Source of the DNA: Haliclona indistincta
Lineage: Eukaryota; Porifera; Demospongiae; Haplosclerida; Chalinidae
Length of the DNA stretch: 64,000 nucleotides
NCBI GenBank assembly: GCA_964017065.1
Contig: OZ024786.1
Coordinates: 13,259,469 to 13,323,468 of the forward strand
Direction of reading: 5' to 3'
Shown: positions 42,030 through 54,992 of the stretch, piece after piece
Layout of the letters: each line of letters opens with the position of its first letter
Position numbering within the stretch: the stretch's first letter is position 1
Made by a program: the position numbers and the translations under genes
Notes under the pieces: generated by a model
The model's database searches: none
Told to the model about the DNA's origin: nothing
What the model saw: only the letters and a program-made list of their open reading frames with translations

Positions 42030-45000
42030 ATGGCTCAAGCTGCTCTCACTACAGTACAAGGTAACACACTAAGTTTTGTTGATCCGTCTATAGTCTGTAT
42101 CATAAGCTTTTTCATGTCCCAGATTTCAATGTTGACTCAGTTCTGTTCGAGCTTCAAAAAGCCAAGTTTCCCTCTCACAAGTGGAAACTTCTCGCCAATG
42201 GACTGCGAGTCGCTAGTCTTGTTCCAAACATCGAAGCAAGCTGCAGAGACCTGGCTAGTATGCTTCAGGAGCTAATCTACCGGTGGGTAGGCAACACTAC
42301 CGGCAACCAGTGGGTCATGTTGATTGATGCTGTCGTGATGTGTGACGAGCCTGCTGTAGCTCAGGAGCTAGCTACAGCAGTTGGTCGCCGTCTAGCTCAC
42401 TCAGGTAACAATAATTTGTTGATTGGAGTAATCAGCAAAGTGTAAGTCGTTGAGGTCAACGACTTACACTTACACTTTAATATTACAGGCCCTGGTAAGT
42501 CATATTCAGAATAAGTCCATAAACAGTGAAGTGTTGAAAGAACTATACAATCACTTGAATGGTTGACTATTTTTGGCTGTTATAAAAATTTCTCAATATT
42601 TTCCACTAAAATAGCAATTAGAGTAGTAGAATCATTACCCATTAACAATAAATGTTGGGTGTGCTGCCATACCATAAAACATGCAGCCTTTGAGTCCTTT
42701 CTTTTGTTATGGAATTGCTATAATTATGGTTTGTGAATACTGTGCTAACTACTTGAGTATTTGACTCATTAATTATATTCGAATGTGCACATGCTTAGTA
42801 ATAATTGTTGTGATGATGATACACAATATATGATGGCTCTTCTTCTACAGATGAAACTAGTGACTTTATTAGCAATGCTGGTCATCAATTAACGAATGAT
42901 GTTTCAAATTTTCATTCCTGTCCTGAGTTTGTGTCCAACCTTCGACAGGTGTCTAAAACAGCCCAACCTCCAACCTGGGACCCTCTCCCTCAGTGCCAGC
43001 ATGTCAAACTAGCCATGATAAAGGAGAAAGGAAAGCGATGTGGCAGTGACAAGACGATTGCAGAGAGCAGAGTAGAGGGAGATGTGGACAAATTGTTGAC
43101 AATAAAGTTACCAGTGGATTTTGAGAGAATATTTGATGCTGGCACCTTTGACGATGAGCGTCAGGTGATTCTAGTTGAAGGAGTGGGAGGAATGGGAAAA
43201 ACAAGTCTTGCCTACCAATATGCCAAGAAATGGGCTGAAGGAAAGTTGAGCACAATTGATGCTGTGGCTCTTGGTCGTCTACGAGACTTGAACGAATGCG
43301 ATGTACATGAAGTTGATCGTATCTTGCCTCACCTTCTCTTCCTAGCTAGTGGTAACAGCATATCAAAAGGGATGGCTCGACTTATCGTAGACAAGCAAAA
43401 GATTCTCCTCATCTTGGACGGCTGGGATGAGTCTCCAGCAAGCATTCGTAAGCCATCGTTCATCAAAGATCTGCTTCGGTCAGTTTCTTCTCAGACTAGA
43501 TTACTGATAACCTCTCGACCTGACTTTTCGTTGGATCTTCATGGTCTAGCTAACCGGGTAGAGATTCTTGGTTTCACTAAAAGTGACATACACGATTACT
43601 TTGAGAATGCATTGAAGTCACACCTGCCCAATAGTGAAGTGAAATCAGCTTGTGATAAGCTGAGCAGTCATTTCCATCGCTATCCAGTTATCGAAAGCTG
43701 TTGCTATGTGCCTCTGAATGCTGCCATTCTAGCGTACATATACCTCAATCGTGACCAGACCTTACCCATCACTCGATGTGAGCTGTTTCAAGAGCTTGTA
43801 CTATGCTGCATAGTCCGTGAGCTGGATACTCGGCAACCAGATAGAGTCCTTGAAGATGTTTCCTCATTTGAGGACCTCCCTACTGATCTCAAGGAGCAGT
43901 TATACAACCTCAGTGAACTAGCATTCAAGGGAGTGATGCAGAACAAGATTGTTTTTACACAGAAGGAACTCACATCACTCTCTACATTAGGTCTGCTTCA
44001 TAGTGTCCAGGGGTTTGGCTCAATTGGTCGAAAATCAGTCACTTGCATCTTTATCCATCTAGCCGTCCAAGAGCTCCTTGCTGCCTACTATATCTCTCGA
44101 CTAGAACCAGCTGAGCATTCTAAACAATTTGAAACTCTCTTGAATGACAATCTCAAGTTTCCTGTACTCCAGTTTTATGCTGGTCTGACCGGGCTCACCA
44201 ATGAGAGCGTGAGAAACCTCATCACTGGATTTCACTTTGATTATAATGAAGAAGAATCAAGACTTTGCCTTTTAGCATTTCTGAACTGCATTTTTGAAGC
44301 ACAAATACACGATCAATTATTTTTTGAACAAATTAATGGTTCGTACTCTAAATTCTGAAGTTTATTTGTCTGAAATTTCTTTGAGTCCAATGGATTGTCT
44401 GTCAGTGCACTACTTTTTATCCTCCATCAGAACCGTGGTGACTGGACAAATAGAATTGAATCTTTCTTGGTGCAGTATTGATGATCAATGTTTGGGTATG
44501 CTACTAGGAATTTCTACTGAACATGCCGAGACATCCTGTACATCAAGTGTTTTAGAGTCTGTAGAAAGACTGAATGTGTTGGATAATAAATACACAGACA
44601 CTGTGATTGCTTACATTGCCAAGGCTCTTAATTCCAACAACACTTTAAAGACACTGAGGGTTGGTAACAAAATCATGACAGACATGGGACTGGTACCACT
44701 GCTGGAAGCACTACCAATACTACATTCACTGGAGAAGTTAGTATTGTACTGGTCTTTGTCACCGCATCCAGATAAAACTTTGAATACGATCGGAGAGTGT
44801 GTAGGAAGAAGTACACTGAAACAATTAGAACTATTGCCTTCTTCTCCGTCATTGCAGTCAGAAGAGGCAGTAAAAGAGTGGGTCCAGAGTGTGGTGGTTG
44901 GAGGGAACAGTCTTATACATTCTCTTGAGCACAGTCAGGTTACTGAGCTCGGGATAAGCATTGAATTGATGAGAACCATTTCATGTCCAATCGATGTTGA

Positions 45001-45115
45001 TGTTGTAAAAACTCAATTAGATTCATCACTCCAAAAAACAATGGATTCAATTAATTTAAGAAGAGTAAAGAAATCAGCATTACATTCCATTCAATTGATT
45101 GTTTATCTATTCTAA
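42030..45115 (+). pseudogene. DEATH-NACHT-LRR receptor D3, one 4-base insertion
   Basis: Exon 1 is 42030-42060 (MAQAALTTVQ). Exon 2 is 42123-42404 (DEATH; ends AVGRRLAHS where the others have AVGCPLA). Exon 3 runs from 42851 (DETSDFISNAGHQ) with the LRQVSKTAQPPTWDP linker, P-loop GVGGMGKTS and Walker B intact. Near 44333, CAAATTAATGG replaces CAAATGG, a 4-base insertion that shifts the frame between the helical domain and the LRRs. The LRR part continues open from about 44294 in another frame to a stop at 45113-45115. The first product would be DEATH-NACHT without LRR. Apart from this insertion it looks well preserved. Confidence 0.82.
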
Positions 45116-45734
45116 TCCAACAATGTTATTTATCTTTTCATACCCTTTTCGCTTCAAAGAACTTTTGATTTTAGTGTTGAACGTTGTTGATTTTCAACAC
45201 ACATGTGCATTTTATAATAACATTATGATAATAACTACTTATAAACACAGTGATCTACACCACACCTGGAGAGCCTGGGGACGAGGCTAGGGAAAAATAA
45301 TACATGAAGCGTATGTGGCTGTTATCTCAACTGTTGAGGAATAGATCAACGCGCTTCAAGCACAGCAGCATCTTACCCTTAGCAAAAGAATATCGAAAAA
45401 TCACAATACAGTAAGATAATTCATGTGCAACCGTTAAACAAACTTAAACTCAATTAGATTCATCACTCCAAGAAACAATGGATTCAATTAATTTAAGAAG
45501 AGAAGAGAAATTATTACATTCCATTGACTTTTGGGAATCAAACAATGTCATTTTATCCTTTCGCTACGGTGGAATTTTTGAAAGTAATAATTATGTTCAT
45601 TTCTGATGTTCTTAATAAATTTTTCTCCATCATGGTTCTTCAATTTTGAGAGAATGGAAGGGATTAGTTCTATGAGAAAATATAGAAGAAGATGATGAAG
45701 GACATGTACACATGTGAATCACTCACTATAGTAA
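45116..45734. other. Duplicated NLR 3' flank
   Basis: Homologous to 361-985 and 6677-7225. No gene seen. At about 45655-45670 it provides the empty-site sequence for the 7226-12565 element. Confidence 0.6.
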
Positions 45735-46075
45735 TCTCTTCTCAACCAAGCGATCCTTGTGAGTGAGAATGTACGACCCTTCTCATGGGAATCAATCCAC
45801 TGACTCAGGGTAGCACCACCAGCGGATGACGAGAGGAGGCTGTATGGCAGAGAAGAGGGTGGAGTTTGGGATAGTGAAGGAGGAGGGGATCGAGGTAGGC
45901 AACAAACTGAAGATATCAGAAAACTTAAGATTAAACCACATTATGACTGTACTGTACTTTAGTACTAAATTCTAACTATCCATCATTTGTTAAAAACAGA
46001 GTGAATAATAATTATTATGTATTCAAGTTCATAAACCAACAGCTACAATGAAGCAGAAAACTCACACTATGATCC

Positions 46076-46079
<4 letters not shown>

Positions 46080-46132
<53 letters not shown>

Positions 46133-46140
46133 ACACACAC
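46080..46140. repeat. (CA)n microsatellite
   Basis: AC repeat at the equivalent site of copies 1 and 2. Confidence 0.95.
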
Positions 46141-47546
46141 AAAGTGTCTCACTACCCTAAACTCAAGGGTCACACATACCTGGTGAAGCCAGGGCACCTG
46201 TGTACTAAGCAGGCACTGTGTGCTGTACCAAGCAACCTCCTGGAGCCGGGCAAGGAACTCTCAGGAGGACCAGCTATGCCTCCCAATACAGGAGTGGGTA
46301 CCATACATCCCACCAAAGCTTTTTATGGTTAATGAGACACAAACAGTGGACTATAATGCTTCTATAAGTATCTTGCTGCCCTAACAGACCATGGCACTGA
46401 CAGCATCATCCAGTTGTAACAGCATGCTTAGATTTGCAATAATCAGTATTATTTTAGTTTCCCAGATCCTGCTATCCTACTGCACTCTGTGTACTATTGG
46501 TAAACCACATTCATTTGACTACATTTGTCTCTAGTTTACAAAAGAGTGCATGTTATGTAAACTTGTTAATTACAGGTTACCACAGGAATATTTCCCTTTG
46601 TTGCAAGTAGAAAGTAAACTAACCTGTTGAGCAAGATCTTGAACAGTCTTGTAATCATGGTGTCCTAGTCTCACCATACACACACCTCTGTTACGCAGTT
46701 TGTCTTCAATGGTAGGATCACATGTTTCAGCCATCTTTACAGCTTCATCTTTCAACGTCAGTGGAATTGGATTGATAGTGAGAGTCTATAATAAGTAGAC
46801 TATAGCGGCTAACCAATTAATTCACTGCACTTAAGCTCTCTCTTCTTGAATGGAGCTGGGACCTGCTCACCCTCATCACTGCACTGTATAGTGATCATGA
46901 TAGTTACTGAAGGATACTCATACCACAATACACAACCACAGCTATTCATGATAAAGCACAAATACATGTCTATATGTAAACCCATACAATGGAAGGATTA
47001 CCAAAACATTATAGACTAACTCTTTTTAAATCATCAGGTACTCTTTCATCAAGCTCAACTGATCCTCCATCGAAATTTCCTTGAACCAAATTAGGTCGAC
47101 CTGTGTTGAATGACGAAGCATTGATTGTAACTAACAAGTTTACCTAAAACAACTCACTTTGTGGCAGGACATTATTTGCACATGCTGGACTTCTTTCTCT
47201 GAAAAAGAAAAAGAAGAGAAAACTAGTGAAGCTACAGAAAGTCAATTTCACAAAAAACACTCTTCAAACATAAAATAATTATTTTCACTAACAGATAAAA
47301 TTACACATGATTCAAATTCAAAATTTTCTTATGTCCAAGTCAGATTTTGCTCTATGAAATACAAGCAAATAACAGTGTGTCACTGTTACGAAAAGTAACG
47401 CATTCCACTTCAAAAAATAATGAGAAGGTTTTTAAAGTGTTGATTTATACAAAAATGTTTAAATTGTAAACTTGTTTGTTTGTTTAGACTAAACTATCCC
47501 GTACAGTAAGCTCACACACAGATTTAGACGTCACCAATCAGACGGC

Positions 47547-48240
47547 TCACTTGTTCGTATAAATAGTTATGCTATTGAGAGTGTCTTGATTTAAAGGGGT
47601 GTGGTCTATCTCGGAGTAGGCGTGGTCCAGTCTGTTCAGTAGCTGCTTTATACTTGGGCCTCTGATGATATTGTATTCTCCGTCTGAGCACTGATAGACG
47701 ACTCGGTTTCTCTGCTCACAGAACAGGTAAAGATGGTTCTGGCAGACACCCCAGTCGGGTGTGACAATCGCATAGACAACATGGCAGAGATTATCGGGAG
47801 ACGGAGGGGATGGTGTAACTGCTGCTGAAGGGGAGAGAGAAGGAACACGGAGATCACTGACATGAAGCATCGGCATTATTCGACCGCTAGTCTCCGGCTG
47901 GGGGTCACCTTGGGGAGTTTTAGAGAAGACACTTGTGTGAAGGTTGTTCGATACTCTGCCTCTTAGTGTAGCTATTTCTCTATCGCTCAGTGGAAGACCA
48001 ACAACATGAGGCTTGCCTTCTTCGTCTGTTTCTACTCCAGCGATGAAGACTCCAGCTCTGTGCTTGATCCTTGAGTTGAGGCAAGCCGTGGTATACTGGA
48101 GTATTAATTTCCAACATTAGTCCCTCGATTGATGAGGTTTCATCGATTTCAGCAAACTGCACGTCGATCCTATTTTCCGTCAGGCAAGTGACTTTGTCCA
48201 GTGACTGGCAAATAATCATGTCATGAACTAGCTCTATGGG
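47547..48240 (-). pseudogene. Frameshifted fragment, possibly AlbA/Schlafen-like
   Basis: Minus strand. An upstream frame (48240 to about 48085) reads ELVHDMIICQSLDKVTC, then FAEIDETSSIEGLMLEIN. A second frame, entered near 48080, reads KHRAGVFIAGVETDEEGKPH and VVGLPLSDREIATLRGRV, then runs to a stop at 47547. The RAGVFIAGV..D..GK.VVGL pattern recalls the AlbA_2/Schlafen core strand, but this is weak. The segment is present only in CARD gene copy 3; copies 1 and 2 lack it between exon 4 and the following exon. It may be an exon of that gene or an insertion. Confidence 0.35.
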
Positions 48241-48687
48241 ACAATGAGATCACAATAATCATAAATAATGTCACATACAGCTACACAGTGGGTAATGCAA
48301 GAGCTGACTCTGAGTATACAATAGTTTGAATGTAACCATGTGTAGGGGTGTGGCTAAATTTGACATCTAATAGAGAGTGAGTACTGTTTTACGACGGAGT
48401 GAAGAGTACTGTTCGAAATGCTTAATTTGCTTAGTTGTTTTTCATTTCAAGGCAGCTAAGGTGCCAAGAAGCTTAATCTGAACATGTGGATACCAGGGCC
48501 AGGCTCTATGATGCCAAGTTAACCGAAAACTGGCCACTACTTTTGAGTGCATTGGGACGAGGATATCCTGGCCATTTTCTTAAAATCGCACATTATCTAA
48601 ATAGAGCTTGACTCACTTGTAATCTCTTCGCAACCACGTGATCCTTGTAAGTGAGAAAGAGGAGGAAACGACACAACTCTTCTCATG

Positions 48688-49588
48688 GGAGTCGATCCAC
48701 TCGAGGTAGCACCTCCAGCAGATGGAAAGGACAATGAAGGACATACAGGTGTGGCAGATGAGGGGGTGGAGTTTGGGGTTGTGAAGGAGGAGGGTGGCAG
48801 GAGTGGTATGTTGCTATAGGCACCCTGCGCTCACTAGTGGTCTCACTCATGGTCGACGGTGGACTCATTGGAGAAGATAAGAGAGAATTGTCACTAGCAG
48901 ACGATGACACACTTCCTGTCCTTTGTCCTTCATCATGCGGTCTAGCTGTTCTTTGTCCTCCTTCTCCATCACTCTGTCTTCTTGCTGCTCCTCCACTTTG
49001 CCTTCGTATTCTCTCCCTTGACTCGCTCTGTCCTGCTATCAAGCGTTGCTGTGGCCATTGGTTGGTTTCTTCCTCAGCGGCATGTAGAGACATCTGACCA
49101 GCCAGTATACCTGAGAGAGACAAAGTAAAACATTGGAGTCGATCCACTCGAGGTAGCACCTCCAGCAGATGGAAAGGACAATGAAGGACATACAGGTGTG
49201 GCAGATGAGGGGGTGGAGTTTGGGGTTGTGAAGGAGGAGGGTGGCAGGAGTGGTATGTTGCTAGGCACCCTGCGCTCACTAGTGGTCTCACTCATGGTCG
49301 ACGGTGGACTCATTGGAGAAGATAAGAGTATTAAGAGAGAATTGTCACTAGCAGACGATGACACACTTCCTGTCCTTTGTCCTTCATCATGCGGTCTAGC
49401 TGTTCTTTGTCCTCCTTCTCCATCACTCTGTCTTCTTGCTGCTCCTCCACTTTGCCTTCGTATTCTCTCCCTTGACTCGCTCTGTCCTGCTATCAAGCGT
49501 TGCTGTGGCCATTGGTTGGTTTCTTCCTCAGCGGCATGTAGAGACATCTGACCAGCCAGTATACCTGAGAGAGACAAAGTAAAACATT
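48688..49588. repeat. Tandem duplication of one exon of CARD gene copy 3
   Basis: Two direct copies, 48688-49134 and 49135-49588, nearly identical. The second has 9 extra bases (AGTATTAAG) and lacks 2 others. Each carries the exon 4 acceptor and the coding stretch AEEETNQWPQQRLIAGQSES on the minus strand. Confidence 0.9.
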
Positions 49589-49899
49589 TATCAATATGTA
49601 CATGTTAGCGGAATAAGTAGTGAGTATACTGACCATTTCCTAACACTCGTCCCACAGTGTTGACTCTAGCTGTGGTAGCACTCTGTCCTGACTCCTGGAT
49701 GGGAGGTCCTCCATCACCACTGCCTTCACCTCCATCATCTATTCTTCTTCTGTGTCTTGCTCTGTCAGCTTCAACACTTTGAGGACCTGCTTCATCGTCA
49801 GGCTCAGCCCTCACTCTGTCACCCACACCATCACGATAGACCACATGCTGCTGATACACACCAAACAACTCACGAGGAGCTCGCTTACCCTTAGAACGA

Positions 49900-50044
<145 letters not shown>

Positions 50045-50434
50045 ACAAGATCGAAAGATGACAAAAGCATGAAATCCATCACTCACCAACAGCGATCAAT
50101 TTCTCTACTGCACTAGCGTGTCCCTCATCGTCGTCACGGATACACATGTACAACAGGTGGCACCCAGACACGCCTCCTTTATAGACAAGAGTCAGTAAGT
50201 GGTCTGCACATTGCCGTAGAGTCTGATAGGGACTGGTCAGTAAATATAGCTCACTGGGGTCAGACACGATGCCATACTTTAAGAGATGACTAGAGAGAGA
50301 TGAGACATTTAACCAACGCCATATCTCAGACCAACAGTTCATCACGACTTCATTATCAATGTAGAAATGTTGACCAGGTTGCTGGTCATAATCTCGCCTG
50401 ACCTCCTCCCTCACTCTGTCCTGTGTGTCCATGA

Positions 50435-50636
50435 CTGAGAGAGAGAGAGGGAGAGAGAGAGATGAGTAACTAGGTGCTTGAGGTATTTGTGCTCACTCGA
50501 TCACCATCTTGTTCCGTGCGATCTCTCACTCCACGAACTGGTTGGTAGCCAGCAGGAGGTGGGGAGTATGAAGGGGAACCCCCTGAAAAGATTGATCAGC
50601 TGACGTCATGTTGTTTATCCACACTCCCACGAAAAA
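50435..50636. promoter_or_regulatory. Bidirectional promoter with CRE site, pair 3
   Basis: TGACGTCA at 50601-50608, 29 bases before the C3 start codon. Shortened by about 115 bases on the CARD-gene side relative to pairs 1 and 2. Confidence 0.55.
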
Positions 50637-53168
50637 ATGGCGAATAGCTCTGAGTTAGAGACAGTGAGAGGCAAATTTGCTGTTATCTGTGATTGTATCT
50701 CTGTACCAGACGTGGTGAAATTTGCAGGCGAGCTGCTACAAAGTAATCTCATCACCAATGTTGGTCACCAGGCGGCTATTGCTGTCAACGCGTCACCACC
50801 AGCTAACAAGGTTGCTCATCTGGTCTCAGAAGCCATGAACAATGTCAGAAATTCACCAGACAACTTCTACAAGTTCGTCTCTATCCTAGAGAGCAGGAAC
50901 GCACAACTTGCCTCAGCTCTAAGGAGTGACTACTCGGAACGACAAGCCTGCTTACCAAGACCAAAACCGGAAGATCCCTCCGTGAATCAATTCGTGACCA
51001 ACCTTCGACAGGTGTATAGAACAGCCCAACCTCCAACCTGGGACCCTCTCCCTCAGTGCCAGCATGTCAAACTAGCCATGATAAAGGAGAAAGGAAAGCG
51101 ATGTGGCAGTGACAAGACGATTGCAGAGAGCAGAGTAGAGGGTGATGTGGACAAAATGTTGACAATAAAGGTACCTGTGGATTCTGAGAGAATCTTTGAT
51201 GCTGGCGCCTTTGACGATGAGCGTCAGGTGATTCTAGTTGAAGGAGTGGGAGGAATGGGAAAAACAAGTCTTGCCTACCAATATGCCAAGAAATGGGCTG
51301 AGGAAAAGTTGAGCACATTTGATGCTGTGGCTCTTGTTCGTCTACGAGACTTGAATGAAGATGATGAAGATGAATTTGATGACGTTGATCGTATCTTGCC
51401 TCGCCTTCTCTTCCTAGCTAGTGGTAACCGCACATCAAAAGAGATGGCTCGACTTATCGTTTACAAGCAAAGGATTCTCCTCATCTTGGACGGCTGGGAT
51501 GAGTCTCCAGCAAGCATTCGTAAGCCATCGTTCATCATAGATCTGCTTCGGTCAGTTTCTTCTCAGACTAGAATACTGATAACGTCTCGACCTGACGTTT
51601 CACTGGATCTTCATGGTCTAGCTAACCGGGTAGAGATTCTTGGTTTCACTAAAAGTGATATTCACGATTACTTTGAGAATGCATTGAAGTCACACCTGCC
51701 CAATGGTGAAGTAAAATCAGCTTGTGATAAGCTGTGCAGTCATTTCCATCGCTATCCAGTTATCGAAAGCTGTTGCTATGTGCCTCTGAATGCTGCCATT
51801 CTAGCGTACATATACCTCAATCATGACCAGACCTTACCCATCACTCGATGTGAGCTGTTTCAATTGCAAGAGCTTGTGCTATGCTGCATTGTCCGTGAGC
51901 TGGAAACTCGTCGACCCGATAGAATGCTTGAAGATGTTTCCTCATTTGAGGACTTCCCTGCTGATCTTAAGGAGGAGTTATACAACCTCAGTGAGCTAGC
52001 ATTCAAGGGAGTGATGCAGAACAAGATTGTTTTTACACAGAAGGAACTAACATCACTCTCTACATTAGGTCTGCTTCATATTGTCCAGGGGTTTGGCTCG
52101 ATTGGTAGAAAATCAGTCACTTGCAACTTTATCCATCTAGCCGTCCAAGAGCTCCTTGCTGCCTACTACATCTCTCGACTAGAACCAGCTGAGCATTCTA
52201 AACAATTTCAAACTCTCTTGAATGACAATCTCAAGTTTCCTGTACTCCAGTTCTATTCTGGTCTGACCGGGCTCACCAATGAGAGTGTGAGAAACCTCAT
52301 CACTGGATATCACTTTGATTATAAAAAAGAATCAAGATTTTGCCTTTTAACATTTCTGAACTGCATTTTTGAAGCACAAATACACGATCAATTATTTTTT
52401 GAGCAAATGGTTCGTACTTTAAATTCTCAAATTTATTTGATTTCTATTTCTTTGAGTCCAATGGATTGTCTGTCAGTGCACTACTTTTTATCCTCCATCA
52501 GAACCGTGGTGACTGGACAAATAGAATTGGACATTTCTCGGTGCAGTATTGATGACCAATGTTTGGGTATGCTACTAGGAATTTCTACTGAGCATGCTGA
52601 GACATCCTGTACATCAAGTGTTTTAGAGTCTGTAGAAACACTGATAGTGGAGTTAAATAAATATACAGACACTGGGATGGCTTACATTGCCAGAGCTCTT
52701 ATCTCCAACAACACATTAAAATCACTGCGGGTTGGTAACGACAGTATAACAGACTTGGGACTGGTACCACTGTTGGAAGCAGTACCAAGACTGAATTCAC
52801 TGTCGATGTTAGTATTGTTATGCTCTTTGTCACATCCAGACAGAACATTACTGAAGATTGGAGAGTGTGTATGGAGAAGTACACTGAGAGAATTAGTTCT
52901 ATTTCCTTGTTCTCCATCATTGCAGTCAGAAGAGGCAGTAAAAGAGTGGGTCCAGAGTGTGGTGGTTGGAGGGAACAGTCTTATACTTACTCTTGAGCAC
53001 AGTCAGCTTTCTAAGCTTGTTTTAAGCATTAGCATTTTATGTCGAATCAATAAAAATGATGTAAAAACTCAATTACGTTCATCACTCCAAAAAACAATGG
53101 ATTCAATTAATTTAAGAAGAGTAAACAAAGCATTACATTCCATTGATTTGTTTGTTTTTGTAAGGTAA
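50637..53168 (+). CDS. CARD-NACHT-LRR receptor C3 (intact)
   Basis: Single exon, 843 residues, start conserved with C1 and C2. CARD-like domain about 5-95 (FAGELLQSNLITNVGHQAA, DNFYKFVSILESRN). Linker with LRQVYRTAQPPTWDPL about 120-140. NACHT: P-loop GVGGMGKTS about 203-211, Walker B ILLILDGWDESP about 280-290, ITSRPD about 315. Helical region to about 600, with NFIHLAVQELLAAYYISRLE. RI-type LRRs about 615-800 (for example ARALISNNTLKSLRVGNDSI) and the conserved tail LRSSLQKTMDSINLRRVNK. It has a small acidic insertion (DDEDEFDD) between P-loop and Walker B not seen in other copies, and LQ inserted at RCELFQLQELV. The most complete CARD-type receptor in the window. Its divergent CARD neighbour shares the CRE promoter. 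Confidence 0.92.
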   Translation: MANSSELETVRGKFAVICDCISVPDVVKFAGELLQSNLITNVGHQAAIAVNASPPANKVAHLVSEAMNNVRNSPDNFYKFVSILESRNAQLASALRSDYSERQACLPRPKPEDPSVNQFVTNLRQVYRTAQPPTWDPLPQCQHVKLAMIKEKGKRCGSDKTIAESRVEGDVDKMLTIKVPVDSERIFDAGAFDDERQVILVEGVGGMGKTSLAYQYAKKWAEEKLSTFDAVALVRLRDLNEDDEDEFDDVDRILPRLLFLASGNRTSKEMARLIVYKQRILLILDGWDESPASIRKPSFIIDLLRSVSSQTRILITSRPDVSLDLHGLANRVEILGFTKSDIHDYFENALKSHLPNGEVKSACDKLCSHFHRYPVIESCCYVPLNAAILAYIYLNHDQTLPITRCELFQLQELVLCCIVRELETRRPDRMLEDVSSFEDFPADLKEELYNLSELAFKGVMQNKIVFTQKELTSLSTLGLLHIVQGFGSIGRKSVTCNFIHLAVQELLAAYYISRLEPAEHSKQFQTLLNDNLKFPVLQFYSGLTGLTNESVRNLITGYHFDYKKESRFCLLTFLNCIFEAQIHDQLFFEQMVRTLNSQIYLISISLSPMDCLSVHYFLSSIRTVVTGQIELDISRCSIDDQCLGMLLGISTEHAETSCTSSVLESVETLIVELNKYTDTGMAYIARALISNNTLKSLRVGNDSITDLGLVPLLEAVPRLNSLSMLVLLCSLSHPDRTLLKIGECVWRSTLRELVLFPCSPSLQSEEAVKEWVQSVVVGGNSLILTLEHSQLSKLVLSISILCRINKNDVKTQLRSSLQKTMDSINLRRVNKALHSIDLFVFVR

Positions 53169-53374
53169 TCCAGCAACGTTATTTTATCTTTTGATACCCT
53201 TTTCACTTCAGTTATATTTCGAAAATAATTTTGTTTCTTTTTGACGTTCTTAATAACTTTTTCTCTTTAATTTTTGTGTTTTTGGAAAGGATTAGTTCTA
53301 TGAGAAAAAGATGATAGAAGATGATGAAGGACATGTGTGTACACATGTGAATCACTCACTATAGTAATCTCTTC

Positions 53375-53720
53375 TCAACCAAGTGATCCTTGTGAGTGAG
53401 AATGCATGACCCTTCTCATGGGAATCGATCCACTCAGGGTAGCACCACCAGCAGATGGAAGAGAAGTGGGTGTTGAATAGCTAAGCATGGTGCAGAAAAG
53501 AGGGTGGAGTCTGGTATGGTGAAGGAGGTGGTAAGTAGGCCGCAACAAGCTGAAGACACACCAACTCACCTGTCTATCACCAGCTAAGCAGATAAACACC
53601 ACACCTTGAGTGCCATGGTAGCTATAGTCACATGGTGAAGTTTCATCAATTTCAGTTAAACTGGACGTCAATCCTTCTTGATAGTCACATGATTATGTCA
53701 TGAACTAGCTCTACAAAGAA
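53375..53720 (-). pseudogene. Relic exons downstream of C3
   Basis: Third copy of the 36001-36340 relic, with SLTEIDETSPCDYSYHG and LPSAGGATLSGSIPMRRV. Confidence 0.4.
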
Positions 53721-54607
53721 CAAGATAATCACATTATATCATAAAACACACATGCACAATGTACAGTGAGTGAAACTGGTAACTACATTGTAGCAAACCA
53801 AACTATTGTGACACATTTTAAGCATAGAAAGAGGTTATACAAATCTTGTCTCATACAATGTTTTTCCTATTCTGAGCCAGCTGGTATACTCAAGACCAGA
53901 AGAGGCTCTTTCATAACAAATCTACATTTACTAGTTACTGTGTATCATTATCAAACAAGCAGCTGTTATGAGATGATATGAGTTGATCACTTTAAATAAT
54001 CTGTTGTGTCAGGACTGAGGAGGAGGCTCCTTATACATGTAATGAGAGGGTATCAAGATATCAACACATGAATGAAGTGAGTATCACTAGTCACTTGTAA
54101 TCTCTACACAACCAAGTGATCCTTGTGAGTGAGAAAGAGGAGGAAAAGACACAACTCTGCTCATAGGAATCGATCCACTCGAGTTAGCAGTGCCGAGATG
54201 GAAAGAATGATGAAGGACAGAGTGTACCAGATGAGGGATGGAGATTGGGGTTGTAGGAAAGGAATGTTGCTATCAGTGCTTTATCATTTACACTTCATTG
54301 GACCCACTCACAATAATATATAGTGGATAGTTAGTAGTTGATCAGCTCAGTACAATAGTTCTGTGTATGCAGCTTAGAAACAGCTCACCTACATTATTGA
54401 TGGAGAATACAGACCTAGCTCATAGCTAGATCTACTGAACGAGGACAAGAAGATCACTGAAGAGATCCGAGTTGAGAAAAAAAGATAGGTTCGCTGAGCC
54501 TGAGGGAATGTAAGAATGTTACTCCGCAGTGCAGTGCGAAAGAATGTACTTCGTGGGCGGGGCTAGTTATTATTTTCGTGATTATCAACTTAGCCCTCGA
54601 CCAAGCC
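53721..54607. other. Duplicated flank and D4 promoter region
   Basis: First half homologous to 36341-36900; then D4-specific. A GC-box-like GGGCGGGGC lies at about 54556-54564, some 45 bases before the D4 start. Confidence 0.5.
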
Positions 54608-54992
54608 ATGGCGGCTCAAGCTTCTCTCTCCACGGTACAAGGTAAAGAGCTCGTAGACCACTATGATGTTTGTTGATAACTGTGTCATTGATCTTTGTGT
54701 TTAGGTTTCGACGTCGACTCAGTCGTTTTCGAGTTGCAGAAGGCTCGTTTCCCCGCGGACAAATGGCGGTCTCTTGCCGGTGGTTTGAAGATGGCAACCG
54801 CTGTCCCAATCATCGATGCTGATTGCAGGACCTCTGTCGGCAAGCTGCAAGAGCTGATCCGGAGATGGGTTCAAGGCAGCAGCACTACCGGCAACCAGTG
54901 GGTCATGTTGATTGATGCTGTCGTGATGTGTGACGAGCCTGCTTTAGCTCAGGAGCTAGCTACAGCTGTTGGTTGCCCTCTAGCTCGCTCAG

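Noticed and set aside
47202..47530. Possible additional exon in the AT-rich stretch of CARD gene copy 3
   Set aside because: No open frame with splice signals or similarity to the other copies.
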